From the NCBI GenBank assembly GCA_002336895.1, contig DDFC01000023.1, forward strand, positions 273,584 through 337,583: a stretch of 64,000 nucleotides of DNA. Reading direction: 5' to 3'. This document shows, one piece after another, positions 41,551-49,515 of this stretch (the stretch's first letter is position 1; the number at the start of each line of letters is the position of its first letter). Below the pieces are notes generated by a model. The model ran no database searches. It was not told the origin of the DNA and saw only the letters and a list, made by a program, of their open reading frames with translations. A program made the position numbers and the translations under genes. The stretch comes from Verrucomicrobiaceae bacterium UBA1938 (GTDB lineage Bacteria; Verrucomicrobiota; Verrucomicrobiia; Verrucomicrobiales; Verrucomicrobiaceae).

Positions 41551-42900
41551 ATGACTCCGCTTTGCTCCCGCATGCACACTCTCTCCTCCGCTTCCCCTCT
41601 CGTTCGCTCTCTTGCCTCCGCCTTCGCGCTGGCGGCTCCGGCGCTGCTTTCTGCCGCCACGGCAGTCACGGATTGGCCGCGCTTTCTCGGGCCCACGGGG
41701 GCGGCGGTGGTGGGAGAATCGAAGATCCCGCTGAAGTGGAGTGACACGGAAAACCTGCTGTGGAAGGCCGCCATGCCCGGGCCAGGCTCCTCCAGCCCCA
41801 TCGTCTCCGGAGAGCGTGTCTTCGTCACCTGCTGGAGCGGTTATGGCGACAAGGAGGGTGCGAACAACATGCGCCAGCTGACGCGCCACCTCGTGTGCCT
41901 GAACCGCGCCGATGGCAAGATCCTGTGGGATGCCAAGGTGCCCAGCGCCGCTGCGGAGGACCCGTATCAGGGCTTCATCACCGAGCACGGCTATGCCACG
42001 CAGACACCCGTGACAGATGGCGAGCGCGTGTATGTCTTCTTTGGCAAGACCGGGGCGCTGGCCTTTGACCTGCAGGGCAAAAAGCTCTGGCAGACCTCCT
42101 GCGGCACCAGCTCCGGCCAGCGCCGCTGGGGCTCCGGCGCCAGCCCCATCCTGCATGGCAACGTACTCATCATCAATGCCACCGACGAATCCCAGCTCCT
42201 CTACGGCCTGGACAAGCTGACCGGCAAGGTGCTGTGGAAGGCCGAGGGCGACTACGGCATGGCCTACGGCACGCCGAGCATCCTCAAGCGCGACGGCGTC
42301 GACGATCTCGTGATCGCCATCCCGCAGGAGCTCTGGGGCATGAATCCCGAAACCGGCAAGCTGCGCTGGTACGCCGCGCATGGCCTGACCGGCAATGTGT
42401 CCCCCAGCCTCGTGCCGGGTGCGGCAGGGCAGGTCTTTGTCTTCGGCGGCTTCCCCTCCACGCGCAGCGTGGGCATCAGCATCAAGCCCGGTGCCAAAGG
42501 CGATCTCGGCACCTCTGCCGTGCTATGGGACAGCAGCTCCAGCACCTATGTGCCCACGCCCGTGTACAAAGACGGACACCTTTATGTGATCAATGATCAG
42601 GGCTTTGCCCTCTGCATCGACGCCAAGACCGGCGAGGCCGTTTACCGCGAGCGCGTGACCATGGGATCGCGCGGCGGTGGCAAGCCCTTCTACGCCTCCC
42701 CCGTGCTCATCGGCGACAAGCTGGTGTGCGTCTCCCGCCGCAACGGCACCTTCATCCTGGCCGCCAGCCCGAAATACCAGCTCCTGGGCACCAACGAATT
42801 TGCCAACGACGCCACCTACTTCCACGGCACCCCCGCCGTGAGCGGCGACAGGCTGATCCTGCGCAGCAACCAGGCGGTGTATTGCGTGGGGGGGAGGTGA
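41551..42900 (+). CDS. Secreted PQQ-like beta-propeller protein
   Basis: 449 residues with a signal peptide (SPLVRSLASAFALAAPALLS, cleaved near 'AATAVTDWP'). It has seven or eight propeller blades: 'LVCLNRADGKILWDAKVPSA', 'GALAFDLQGKKLWQTSCG', 'YGLDKLTGKVLWKAEGDYG', 'LWGMNPETGKLRWYAA' and 'FALCIDAKTGEAVYRERV'. The W-[P/x]-x-F-L-G-P start (DWPRFLGPTG) is common to PVC proteins of this type. It may bind PQQ or simply act as a scaffold; no catalytic quinoprotein residues are assignable. A decamer array begins immediately after its stop. Confidence 0.9.
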   Translation: MTPLCSRMHTLSSASPLVRSLASAFALAAPALLSAATAVTDWPRFLGPTGAAVVGESKIPLKWSDTENLLWKAAMPGPGSSSPIVSGERVFVTCWSGYGDKEGANNMRQLTRHLVCLNRADGKILWDAKVPSAAAEDPYQGFITEHGYATQTPVTDGERVYVFFGKTGALAFDLQGKKLWQTSCGTSSGQRRWGSGASPILHGNVLIINATDESQLLYGLDKLTGKVLWKAEGDYGMAYGTPSILKRDGVDDLVIAIPQELWGMNPETGKLRWYAAHGLTGNVSPSLVPGAAGQVFVFGGFPSTRSVGISIKPGAKGDLGTSAVLWDSSSSTYVPTPVYKDGHLYVINDQGFALCIDAKTGEAVYRERVTMGSRGGGKPFYASPVLIGDKLVCVSRRNGTFILAASPKYQLLGTNEFANDATYFHGTPAVSGDRLILRSNQAVYCVGGR

Positions 42901-42904
42901 AGGA

Positions 42905-42950
42905 GTTGACGGTGGTTTACAGTTGTTGACGATGGTTGACGGTTGTTTTG
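42905..42950 (+). repeat. Decamer array (GTTGACGGTG type)
   Basis: Units GTTGACGGTG, GTTTACAGTT, GTTGACGATG and GTTGACGGTT. It sits 4 bp after the PQQ-like gene stop. Confidence 0.75.
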
Positions 42951-43030
42951 CCGGAGACTCTGTGAGGTGGCAGCACGCTTGGGCCGCGCCCCTGATTCCC
43001 GCCACTCTCAACGCTTTCTCCGATCCACAG

Positions 43031-43076
43031 CTAACAACCGTCAACAACCGTCAACAACCGTCAACAACCGTCAACT
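43031..43076 (+). repeat. Tandem decamer array (AACAACCGTC x4)
   Basis: Four nearly perfect AACAACCGTC units at 10-bp spacing. The sequence is complementary to the array at 42905-42950, so the two could pair. Confidence 0.8.
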
Positions 43077-43213
43077 CCCCTCTCCCGCTCCACTGCTTTT
43101 TCGCACCTGTTTCCGTGCTTTTGTGCTTCACGGAGGCGGTTTCTCCTACGAGGGGCGTTTGAGCCGCAAAACGGGTGCGAAAGGCCGTGCCGTGCGCTGC
43201 GTAGTCCTGCGCC

Positions 43214-44242
43214 ATGATTCGCTCCCTGCTCTTCGTCGTCGGCGCGCTCGCGCTTCTCTCCTCCCCTGCCAGCGCCCAGCACATCCGTGCAGGCATCATC
43301 GGGCTGGACACCTCCCACGTGCTGGCCTTCACCAAGACGCTCAATGCCAACCCGCAGAAGCCGGAGGTCATGGGGGTGCGCTTGGTGGCCGCATACCCGC
43401 AGGGGTCCAAGGACATCCCCTCCAGCACTCAGCGCGTGCCGGAGTACACGGAGAAAGTGAAGGCCATGGGCGTGGAGATTGTCCCATCCATCCACGACCT
43501 GCTGGACAAGGTGGACGTGGTCTTTCTGGAGTCCAATGACGGCCGTGTGCATCTGGAGCAGGTGCTGCCGTGCCTGGAGGCGCACAAGCCCGTCTTCATC
43601 GACAAACCCATCGCAGGCACGCTGGTGGACGCCATCAAAATTCTCGACGCCTCCAAGAAGGCCAGCATCCCCGTCTTCTCCTCGTCCTCCCTGCGCTTTG
43701 GCAAAGGCACTCAGGCCGTGCGCGGAGGCAGCGTGGGCAAAGTACAGAAGGCCAATACCACCAGCCCCGCCAGCCTGGAGGAGCACCACCCGGACCTTTT
43801 CTGGTACGGCATCCACGGCGTGGAGTCCCTCTTTACCGTCATGGGCACCGGCTGCCAAAGCGTGAAACGCGGCACCGTGATGGAGGAAGTGACCACCGTG
43901 GACAAGGCCACCAAGAAGGAGAGCAAGCAGACCGTCAGCCGCATCACCGTGACCGGCACCTGGGAAGGCGGACGCAGCGGCACCTTCACCGAATCCAAGG
44001 GTTACGGCGGCAAGGCCGTGGGCGACAAGGGCGAGGCCGACATCGGCACCTACGACGGCTACGATCCCCTGCTCTACGCCGCCGTCCATTTCTTCCGCAC
44101 CGGCGTGGCTCCTGTGAGCCCCGAGGAGACGCTGGAGATATACGCCTTCATGGAAGCCGCCGATGAGAGCAAACGCCGTGGCGGAGCGGAAGTGACGATC
44201 AAGGAAGTGATGGACAAGGCCCTGGCCGAGGCGCGGAAGTAA
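43214..44242 (+). CDS. Secreted Gfo/Idh/MocA-family protein
   Basis: 342 residues with a signal peptide (MIRSLLFVVGALALLSSPAS). The Rossmann start reads 'HIRAGIIGLDTSHVLAFTKT', lacking the usual G-x-G-x-x-G, while 'KVDVVFLESNDGRVHLEQV' and 'EAHKPVFIDKPIAGTLVDAI' keep the E-K-P-like region as I-D-K-P. Gfo/Idh/MocA enzymes use NAD(P)H, which is absent from the periplasm, so this protein may have a bound cofactor or have lost activity. The residues suggest a repurposed family common in PVC bacteria. It ends at a symmetrical hairpin shared with the convergent gene. Confidence 0.85.
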   Translation: MIRSLLFVVGALALLSSPASAQHIRAGIIGLDTSHVLAFTKTLNANPQKPEVMGVRLVAAYPQGSKDIPSSTQRVPEYTEKVKAMGVEIVPSIHDLLDKVDVVFLESNDGRVHLEQVLPCLEAHKPVFIDKPIAGTLVDAIKILDASKKASIPVFSSSSLRFGKGTQAVRGGSVGKVQKANTTSPASLEEHHPDLFWYGIHGVESLFTVMGTGCQSVKRGTVMEEVTTVDKATKKESKQTVSRITVTGTWEGGRSGTFTESKGYGGKAVGDKGEADIGTYDGYDPLLYAAVHFFRTGVAPVSPEETLEIYAFMEAADESKRRGGAEVTIKEVMDKALAEARK

Positions 44243-44255
44243 TCCATCCACCCGA

Positions 44256-44286
44256 CGTCGTGGGATACCGAAAGAGTCCCACGACG
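44256..44286. terminator. Bidirectional terminator between convergent genes
   Basis: CGTCGTGGGA (44256-44265) pairs with TCCCACGACG (44277-44286) around an 11-nt loop, between the stops of the Gfo/Idh and radical SAM genes. No clear U-tract is present on either side, so the role is inferred from position. Confidence 0.55.
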
Positions 44287-44321
44287 CCATGCTGTGCGGT
44301 CACGTGCTTTGTCCTGCCGCC

Positions 44322-45500
44322 TCACGCGAGCTGCGGCTGACTGATCTCCTGCTCATTGAGATAGCAGGACGGGTCAGGGGCCCAGAGGTCGCCGGTCATC
44401 TGCAGTGCGCGGACTCGGAAGCCGCCGCCGCACACGTCCAGAAAGCTGCACTCGGCGCATTTGCCGGTCAGGTGCTGCTTGCGGTCGCGCAGGGCATTGA
44501 GTGTGGCGTTGTCACGGTTGCTCCAGATGTCGCTGAACTTGCGGTCCTTCACATTGCCGAGGGTGAGCTCGTGCCAGAACTGGTCGGGGTGCACATTGCC
44601 CTGGGTGTCGATGTTGCTGATGCCGGTGCCACTGCTGTTGGCACCGCCGCCGTTCCATTTCAGCAGCTCCATGGCTTTGGCGGCGCGCTCTGGATTTTCA
44701 CGCTTCAGGCGCATGTAGAGGTAGGGGCCGTCCACGGGCTGGTCCACGGTCAGAACTTCGCGGGGCTTGCCGCTGGCGGCCCATTTGGCGGTGCGGTCCA
44801 GGATTTTGTCAATGGCACCGCGCGTCTCCTCATGCGGTACTTCCATCAGTTCGGCACCACGACCGCTGTAAACGAGGTGGTAGAAGCACACGCGCTCGAT
44901 GTCCTCCTTTTCGATGAAGTCGAGAATGCCCTCGATGTCGGCGATGTTGTGGCGGGAAAGCGTGAGTCGCAGGCCCACCTTCTGGCCCACGGCCTTGCAG
45001 TTGCGGAAGGCGGCCACCGCCTTGTCAAAGCAGCCCACCTTGCCACGGAAGTGGTCATGCGTGGCCCCCATGCCGTCCAGCGAGATGCCCACATAGGAGA
45101 AGCCGATGTTCTTGATGCGCTGCGCCCATTCCGGAGTGATCAGCGTGCCATTGGTGGAAAGGGTAAGGCGCAGGCCCTTGCTGGTGGCGTATTCAGCCAG
45201 CTCAAAGAAGTGCGGGTGGATCGTGGGCTCGCCGCCGGAGAGCAGGAGTGCGGGCACCTTGTACTCCGCCAGATCATCCACCACAGCTTTGCACTGCTCC
45301 CAGGTCAGCTCGCCGGGGTAGAATTTGGAATCCGAATCCTGGTAGCAATGCACGCACTTCAGATTGCAGCGGCGGGTGATGTTCCAGACGACGATGGGGC
45401 GGCGCTCGGCGGCGGAGGTGGGCGAGCCATGGCCGCGCCCGTAGCGCAGGTGGTCCATGGGCTGGGCGACATCACAGTAAAGGCGGGTGAGGTTGATCAT
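44322..45500 (-). CDS. AhbC/NirJ-type radical SAM enzyme (12,18-didecarboxysiroheme deacetylase-like)
   Basis: 392 residues from ATG 45500. The radical SAM motif C-x3-C-x2-C is C45, C49, C52 ('TRRCNLKCVHCYQDSDSK'), and a C-terminal SPASM-like Cys cluster is 'GKCAECSFLDVCGG'. Long identical-style stretches, 'LTLSTNGTLITPEWAQRI', 'VCFYHLVYSGRGAELM' and 'NIDTQGNVHPDQFWHELTLG', match AhbC, which removes acetate side chains from 12,18-didecarboxysiroheme in the alternative heme route, or NirJ for heme d1. No other ahb or nir gene is adjacent. I cannot tell heme b from heme d1 here. Confidence 0.85.
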   Translation of the reverse strand: MINLTRLYCDVAQPMDHLRYGRGHGSPTSAAERRPIVVWNITRRCNLKCVHCYQDSDSKFYPGELTWEQCKAVVDDLAEYKVPALLLSGGEPTIHPHFFELAEYATSKGLRLTLSTNGTLITPEWAQRIKNIGFSYVGISLDGMGATHDHFRGKVGCFDKAVAAFRNCKAVGQKVGLRLTLSRHNIADIEGILDFIEKEDIERVCFYHLVYSGRGAELMEVPHEETRGAIDKILDRTAKWAASGKPREVLTVDQPVDGPYLYMRLKRENPERAAKAMELLKWNGGGANSSGTGISNIDTQGNVHPDQFWHELTLGNVKDRKFSDIWSNRDNATLNALRDRKQHLTGKCAECSFLDVCGGGFRVRALQMTGDLWAPDPSCYLNEQEISQPQLA

Positions 45501-45603
45501 GACGCCCCTAAAAACGCACAGGCCCCGCCGCCATGCGCCGCCGATCTTGCGCAATGCGTGACCGCGATTGCCCGCCAAAACAAACCGATAAAACAGGCCA
45601 GCC

Positions 45604-47082
45604 TTATGCCTGCTCTGTGGTCTGGAAGTCAGGGTAGGCATTCGCCGCGTGCTCGGCAAAGTCCAGTCCATCGATCTGCTCATTGTCAGAGGCACGCAGC
45701 CCCACCAGTTTGTCCACCAGCTTGAAGATGGCAAAGCAGACTGTGAAAGCGGTGAGCGTGACAGAGAAGGTGCCCAGCGCCTGCACGCCCAGCTTGTGCG
45801 CATCAAAGCCGTCCATGTTGAACAAGGCCACGCTCAGCGTACCCCACCAGCCATTGGCCAGGTGCACAGGCACCGCGCCCACCGCGTCATCGATCTGCAT
45901 GCGCTCCAGCGCGATGGTGGCCACCGTGGTGATGATGCCGGCGATCAGACCGACGATGAAGGCCGAGGCTGGGGAAATATTGGCGCAGCAGGCGGTGACG
46001 CCCACCGCACCGCCCAGCGATCCATTGAGCGTGATGCCCACATCCGGACGCCCCTGCACAAACCACATGGAGATCATGGCGGAGAGTGCCGCTGCCGCAG
46101 GGGCGATGGTGGTGTTCACCGCGATGCGGCCGATCGTGCCATTTCCCACCAGCGTGGAGCCCGCATTGAAGCCAAACCAGCCAAACCACAGAATGAACAC
46201 GCCCAGAGCGGCCAGCGGGATGTTATGCCCCGCGATCAGGCGCGGCGTGCCGTCCTTGGCAAAGCGGCCATGCCGTGCCCCCACCACCAATATGCCAGCC
46301 AGCGCACAGGCACCGCCGCAGCCGTGCACCACCGTGGAGCCGGCGAAGTCCACAAAGCCCATGGCCTCCAGCCAGCCCTTCTCCCCGCCCACGCCAAAGG
46401 CGCCGCCAAAGCTGCCCCAGGCCCAGTGGCCGCCCAGCGGATACACGATGCCCGCCAGCAAAGCCGCGTAAATGAGATAGCCCACAAATTTCGTGCGCTC
46501 GGCCATGGCACCTGAGACGATGGTGCAGGACGTGCCGGCAAACACGACCTGGAAGAACCAGAAGGCCCACATCTTGTCATCCGCAGCGTGGTTGGAGATC
46601 CAGAAGCTGTCGGTGCCGATCCAGCCGCCCGCGCTGGTGCCAAACATCAGGCCAAATCCCAGGAACAGGAAGACGATGGCGCTGATGCAAAAATCCAGAA
46701 AGTTCTTCATGATGATGTTGATGCTGTTCTTCGCGCGGGCAAATCCCAGCTCCACCATCGCAAACCCGGCCTGCATCACAAAGACCAGCGCCCCCGTGGC
46801 CACCATCCACACATAGTTGAGGTTCAGCTGCACGTTCTCGATGTCAGACTTCAGAGCGGCATCTGCCGGAGTGGCGGCTGCGGCAGGAGCCGCCGCCGGG
46901 GAGGGCGCAGGTGCGGGCTTCACCGCCCTGGCCACTTCGTTCAGGGTGCCCTGGCTGGCGTCCAGCTTTTGGATGATGGTGTCCAGCTTGGCCTCAATCT
47001 TGCCACCTCCATCCTCGGCGGATGACAGGCTGGTGGCAAGGGTGACGGCAAAGGCTAGGAGGCAGGCGCGGAAGTGCAGCAT
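45604..47082 (-). CDS. amt: Ammonium transporter (Amt) with N-terminal extension
   Basis: 492 residues. A signal peptide (residues about 1-22) is followed by a coiled-coil-like 'KIEAKLDTIIQKLDASQGTL' and an Ala/Pro linker to about 85, an extension not present in ordinary Amt proteins. Then eleven membrane segments carry the family signature: 'GFAMVELGFARAKNSINIIM', 'FFQVVFAGTSCTIVSGAMAE', 'FAGSTVVHGCGGACALAG' and 'ILWFGWFGFNAGSTL', with the pore histidine in 'VVHG'. It moves ammonium or ammonia. It is the last gene of an operon with two small cytoplasmic proteins (47098, 47816); GlnK is not seen beside it. Confidence 0.95.
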   Translation of the reverse strand: MLHFRACLLAFAVTLATSLSSAEDGGGKIEAKLDTIIQKLDASQGTLNEVARAVKPAPAPSPAAAPAAAATPADAALKSDIENVQLNLNYVWMVATGALVFVMQAGFAMVELGFARAKNSINIIMKNFLDFCISAIVFLFLGFGLMFGTSAGGWIGTDSFWISNHAADDKMWAFWFFQVVFAGTSCTIVSGAMAERTKFVGYLIYAALLAGIVYPLGGHWAWGSFGGAFGVGGEKGWLEAMGFVDFAGSTVVHGCGGACALAGILVVGARHGRFAKDGTPRLIAGHNIPLAALGVFILWFGWFGFNAGSTLVGNGTIGRIAVNTTIAPAAAALSAMISMWFVQGRPDVGITLNGSLGGAVGVTACCANISPASAFIVGLIAGIITTVATIALERMQIDDAVGAVPVHLANGWWGTLSVALFNMDGFDAHKLGVQALGTFSVTLTAFTVCFAIFKLVDKLVGLRASDNEQIDGLDFAEHAANAYPDFQTTEQA

Positions 47083-47097
47083 GTGGGTGGGTCAGGT

Positions 47098-47799
47098 TCA
47101 GATTTTCAAATGTTCCATCGAGGCATCCAGCTCGACGAGAAGCTGGCGGCGTTTCGAGGTGTTGGGCACGTGTTCGATCACGCTCACGGCCAGCTTGCGC
47201 ACCTCGGTGGTGGAGAGTCGGTAGGGGTCGGCGATCTTCGCCTCGTCGATCGTGCGCTGGATCAGATTGCTCGCCTGGGCGCGGCCCATCACCTTGCCCA
47301 GCACACCCTCCACGCATTTGCGCACTGCGCCCCATTGGTTGACGGTCGTTTCGGCCTTTTCCGTGAGCTGCGCCAGCGCGCGCGGGCTGGTCACCACAAG
47401 CTCCTCGATGCCATCTGCAGGCCCCCCGGCCGTCGGCTGTGGCTCGGTCGAGGCCGCACGCAGGAGAGGGGCGTGGTCATTGAGCATCACCGAGGCGGCG
47501 CTGGCGGCCAGGTCCGGGTCCGCACGGGAGGTCAGGAAAAACAGCATCACCGTCTCCTCATGCACCACGGCCAGCAGCACCCCGCCGTCAAACTCCAGGT
47601 AGATCTGGTGGATCTTGCGCCGCACCTGGCGGTACCCCTCCAGCATCTGGCTCACGATCTCGCGCAGGTTGTCCGCACGCGTTTCAGAAAAGGGCATCTG
47701 CCGGTGGATGATGTTCCGGCCTTTGAAAAGCAGCACGCCAGCCACGCCGTCCAGACGTTGCAAAGATGCGGCCGAGGTGATCACGGGATTCAGACTCAT
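47098..47799 (-). CDS. Roadblock/LC7-like domain protein
   Basis: 233 residues. The N-terminal half reads as a roadblock/longin fold: 'LQRLDGVAGVLLFKGRNII', 'GYRQVRRKIHQIYLEFDGGV' and 'LLAVVHEETVMLFFLTSRAD'. The C-terminal half is helical ('NLIQRTIDEAKIADPYRLST', 'LAVSVIEHVPNTSKR'). Proteins of this type sense or modulate small GTPases such as MglA, or act as regulatory scaffolds; no GTPase gene is near. It lies 15 bp before amt and 16 bp after 47816, in a three-gene operon. Confidence 0.7.
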   Translation of the reverse strand: MSLNPVITSAASLQRLDGVAGVLLFKGRNIIHRQMPFSETRADNLREIVSQMLEGYRQVRRKIHQIYLEFDGGVLLAVVHEETVMLFFLTSRADPDLAASAASVMLNDHAPLLRAASTEPQPTAGGPADGIEELVVTSPRALAQLTEKAETTVNQWGAVRKCVEGVLGKVMGRAQASNLIQRTIDEAKIADPYRLSTTEVRKLAVSVIEHVPNTSKRRQLLVELDASMEHLKI

Positions 47800-47815
47800 G
47801 GGCGCAAAAGAAGGA

Positions 47816-48190
47816 TCAGCGTGCCAGGGATTCGCGCACCTGTTTGATGGAGCGCCTGTTGCTGCTCACCACACCGTGCCAGCTGCCCTGCTGCTGCCCG
47901 GCGCTGATGGCGGTCTGTCCCTCGCGGTCCTCCACGATGGCCATCTGCAGAAAGCGCATGCCGAGCGTCTCAGCCAGCTTGTCCGCAAAATAGCCCACGT
48001 ATTTCACCTCGCCTGCGAAGCGCTGGGCGGACTCTGCATCGCCACCAGAGACGGACTCGCGCCCCTGAAAGGACTCCATTTTGATGAGACCAGGATCGGG
48101 TTCCATGCGGATGATGTTGCTGGGTTGCATGGCCGCAGAAGTGCGGCTGGAGGATGCAGGAATGATTCGGGTTGGTTCCATCTGAACCAT
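47816..48190 (-). CDS. Small operon protein upstream of the roadblock-like gene
   Basis: 124 residues (ATG at 48190; ATG 48130 also possible). The first 30 residues are Met/Ser/Pro-rich. The rest, 'ESAQRFAGEVKYVGYFADKL' and 'GMRFLQMAIVEDREGQTAIS', looks like a compact alpha/beta domain, possibly a second roadblock-like partner. Its 16-bp spacing to the next gene suggests a functional pair. It is unassigned. Confidence 0.6.
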   Translation of the reverse strand: MVQMEPTRIIPASSSRTSAAMQPSNIIRMEPDPGLIKMESFQGRESVSGGDAESAQRFAGEVKYVGYFADKLAETLGMRFLQMAIVEDREGQTAISAGQQQGSWHGVVSSNRRSIKQVRESLAR

Positions 48191-48277
48191 TATTCAAAGC
48201 AACACGTGTGCCAATCTGTGTCACGGCTTGGCAAGAGCGCCCTGCAGGCCCTGAAAATCAGACTCCTAAAAGCAAAA

Positions 48278-48304
48278 AACCAGCCGGTGGAGTTCCGGCT
48301 GGTT
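48278..48304 (-). terminator. Rho-independent terminator of the class V aminotransferase gene
   Basis: AACCAGCCGG pairs with CCGGCTGGTT around a 7-nt loop; on the minus strand it is followed by a T-run (TTTTTTGCT). It lies about 30 bp after the stop of the gene at 48337-49416. Confidence 0.85.
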
Positions 48305-48336
48305 TTGCGCAGTTTTCTTGAAGTGTGAGATCCCGA

Positions 48337-49416
48337 TCAGAGCTTCGCCAGGCTGTCGTCCAGCGCGGCGATCACCGTGCTGATGCTGGCCTCGGACTCG
48401 TCGCCCATGTTGGACACGCGGAAGGTCTTGCCCTTCAGCTTGCCGTAGCCGCCGTCGATGATCATGCTGTGGTTCTTCTTCAGCAGGGCGATGAAGGCCG
48501 CCACGTCGATGTTCTTGTTGTTGGCCACGCAGGTCAGGGACTTGGAGCGGAAGCCCTCGGGGGCGAAGAATTCGAAGCCATTCCGGCGCACCCACTCGTG
48601 CACCATGCCGTTGAGTTTGGCGTGGCGGGCGTAGCGGTTTTCCACGCCTTCGGCGAAGATCTTCTGCAGCTGGTGGCGCAGGCCGTAGATGAGGCTGATG
48701 CACGGCGTGCTCGGCGTCATGCTCTTCTCGCCGTTGGCCTTGAACTCCAGGAAGTCAAAGTAGTAGCCGCGGTCATTGATGGAGGCGGCGCGGGCCATGG
48801 CGGCCTCGGACGCGGTGAAGAGCGCCAGGCCCGGAGGCAGCGCGAAGGCCTTCTGGCTGCCCGTGAGCAGCACGTCCAGGCCCAGCTCGTCAAAGTTCAC
48901 CGGCACCGTGGTGAAGCCGGACACGGAGTCCGTGATGAACATCACGTCCGGGTACTTCTTCTTCAGCGCGGCGATCTCTGCGATGGGGCTGAGCACGCCC
49001 GTGGAGGTCTCATTGTGGATGAAGGTCACGGCGTCGAACTCGCCGGTGGCCAGTCGCTTGTCGATCTCATCGGCACGCACGGGCTGGCCCCACTCCACCT
49101 GGTAGGCCTCGGCTTCCTTGCCGCAGCGCTTGGAAACGTCCAGCCACTTGTCGGAAAAGGCGCCATTGCAGCAGTTCAGGACCTTCTTCTTCACCAGATT
49201 GCGGATGGAGCCCTCCATCACCCCCCAGGCGGAGGAGGTGCTCAGAAACACCTGCTGCTTGGTGCCGAAGAGCATCTGCAGCATCGGCTGGATCTCGGCA
49301 TAAAGGTCCTGGAACCCCTTGCCGCGATGCCCGATCATCGGCTGCGCCATGGCGGCGTAGGTGTCAGGGCTGACTTCAACGGGTCCGGGGATGTAGAGTT
49401 TGACGTGGTTGCTCAT
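48337..49416 (-). CDS. Class V PLP aminotransferase (alanine-glyoxylate/serine-pyruvate or phosphoserine-type)
   Basis: 359 residues. 'LYIPGPVEVSPDTYAAMAQP' and 'IGHRGKGFQDLYAEI' open the family; the PLP lysine is in 'LDVLLTGSQKAFALPPGLAL' (G-S-Q-K). 'FITDSVSGFTTVPVNFDE' carries the cofactor Asp. The sequence fits alanine-glyoxylate/serine-pyruvate enzymes, and several bacteria and archaea use such proteins for serine biosynthesis in place of SerC. It could act in glyoxylate removal or serine formation; context does not decide. It ends in a clear terminator. Confidence 0.88.
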   Translation of the reverse strand: MSNHVKLYIPGPVEVSPDTYAAMAQPMIGHRGKGFQDLYAEIQPMLQMLFGTKQQVFLSTSSAWGVMEGSIRNLVKKKVLNCCNGAFSDKWLDVSKRCGKEAEAYQVEWGQPVRADEIDKRLATGEFDAVTFIHNETSTGVLSPIAEIAALKKKYPDVMFITDSVSGFTTVPVNFDELGLDVLLTGSQKAFALPPGLALFTASEAAMARAASINDRGYYFDFLEFKANGEKSMTPSTPCISLIYGLRHQLQKIFAEGVENRYARHAKLNGMVHEWVRRNGFEFFAPEGFRSKSLTCVANNKNIDVAAFIALLKKNHSMIIDGGYGKLKGKTFRVSNMGDESEASISTVIAALDDSLAKL

Positions 49417-49515
49417 TGCGTTGGGTGAAGGGGGAGGCGGAGTGTAGGGCGCTCCGGCGGACGCGCAAGGGCTGTGTGGGCGTCTTGAGTGGGCGGGCAG
49501 GATATGCCCTCCGTT

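Larger units (their letters stand above)
42901..43213. other. Intergenic region between two decamer arrays, 313 bp
   Basis: It begins with an array in GTT orientation (42905-42950), has about 80 bp of unique sequence, an opposite array (43031-43076), then about 135 bp up to the Gfo/Idh start. The arrays form an inverted pair. No gene is visible. Confidence 0.65.

Noticed and set aside
41221..42381. A 386-residue minus-strand frame ending at the VapB antitoxin
   Set aside because: Only the last 75 codons look like a gene; the rest is opposite the PQQ propeller gene.
43031..43076. Possible CRISPR-like repeat array
   Set aside because: Units are 10 bp with no spacers between them, far from the 25-40 bp repeat plus unique spacer of CRISPR, and no cas genes are present.
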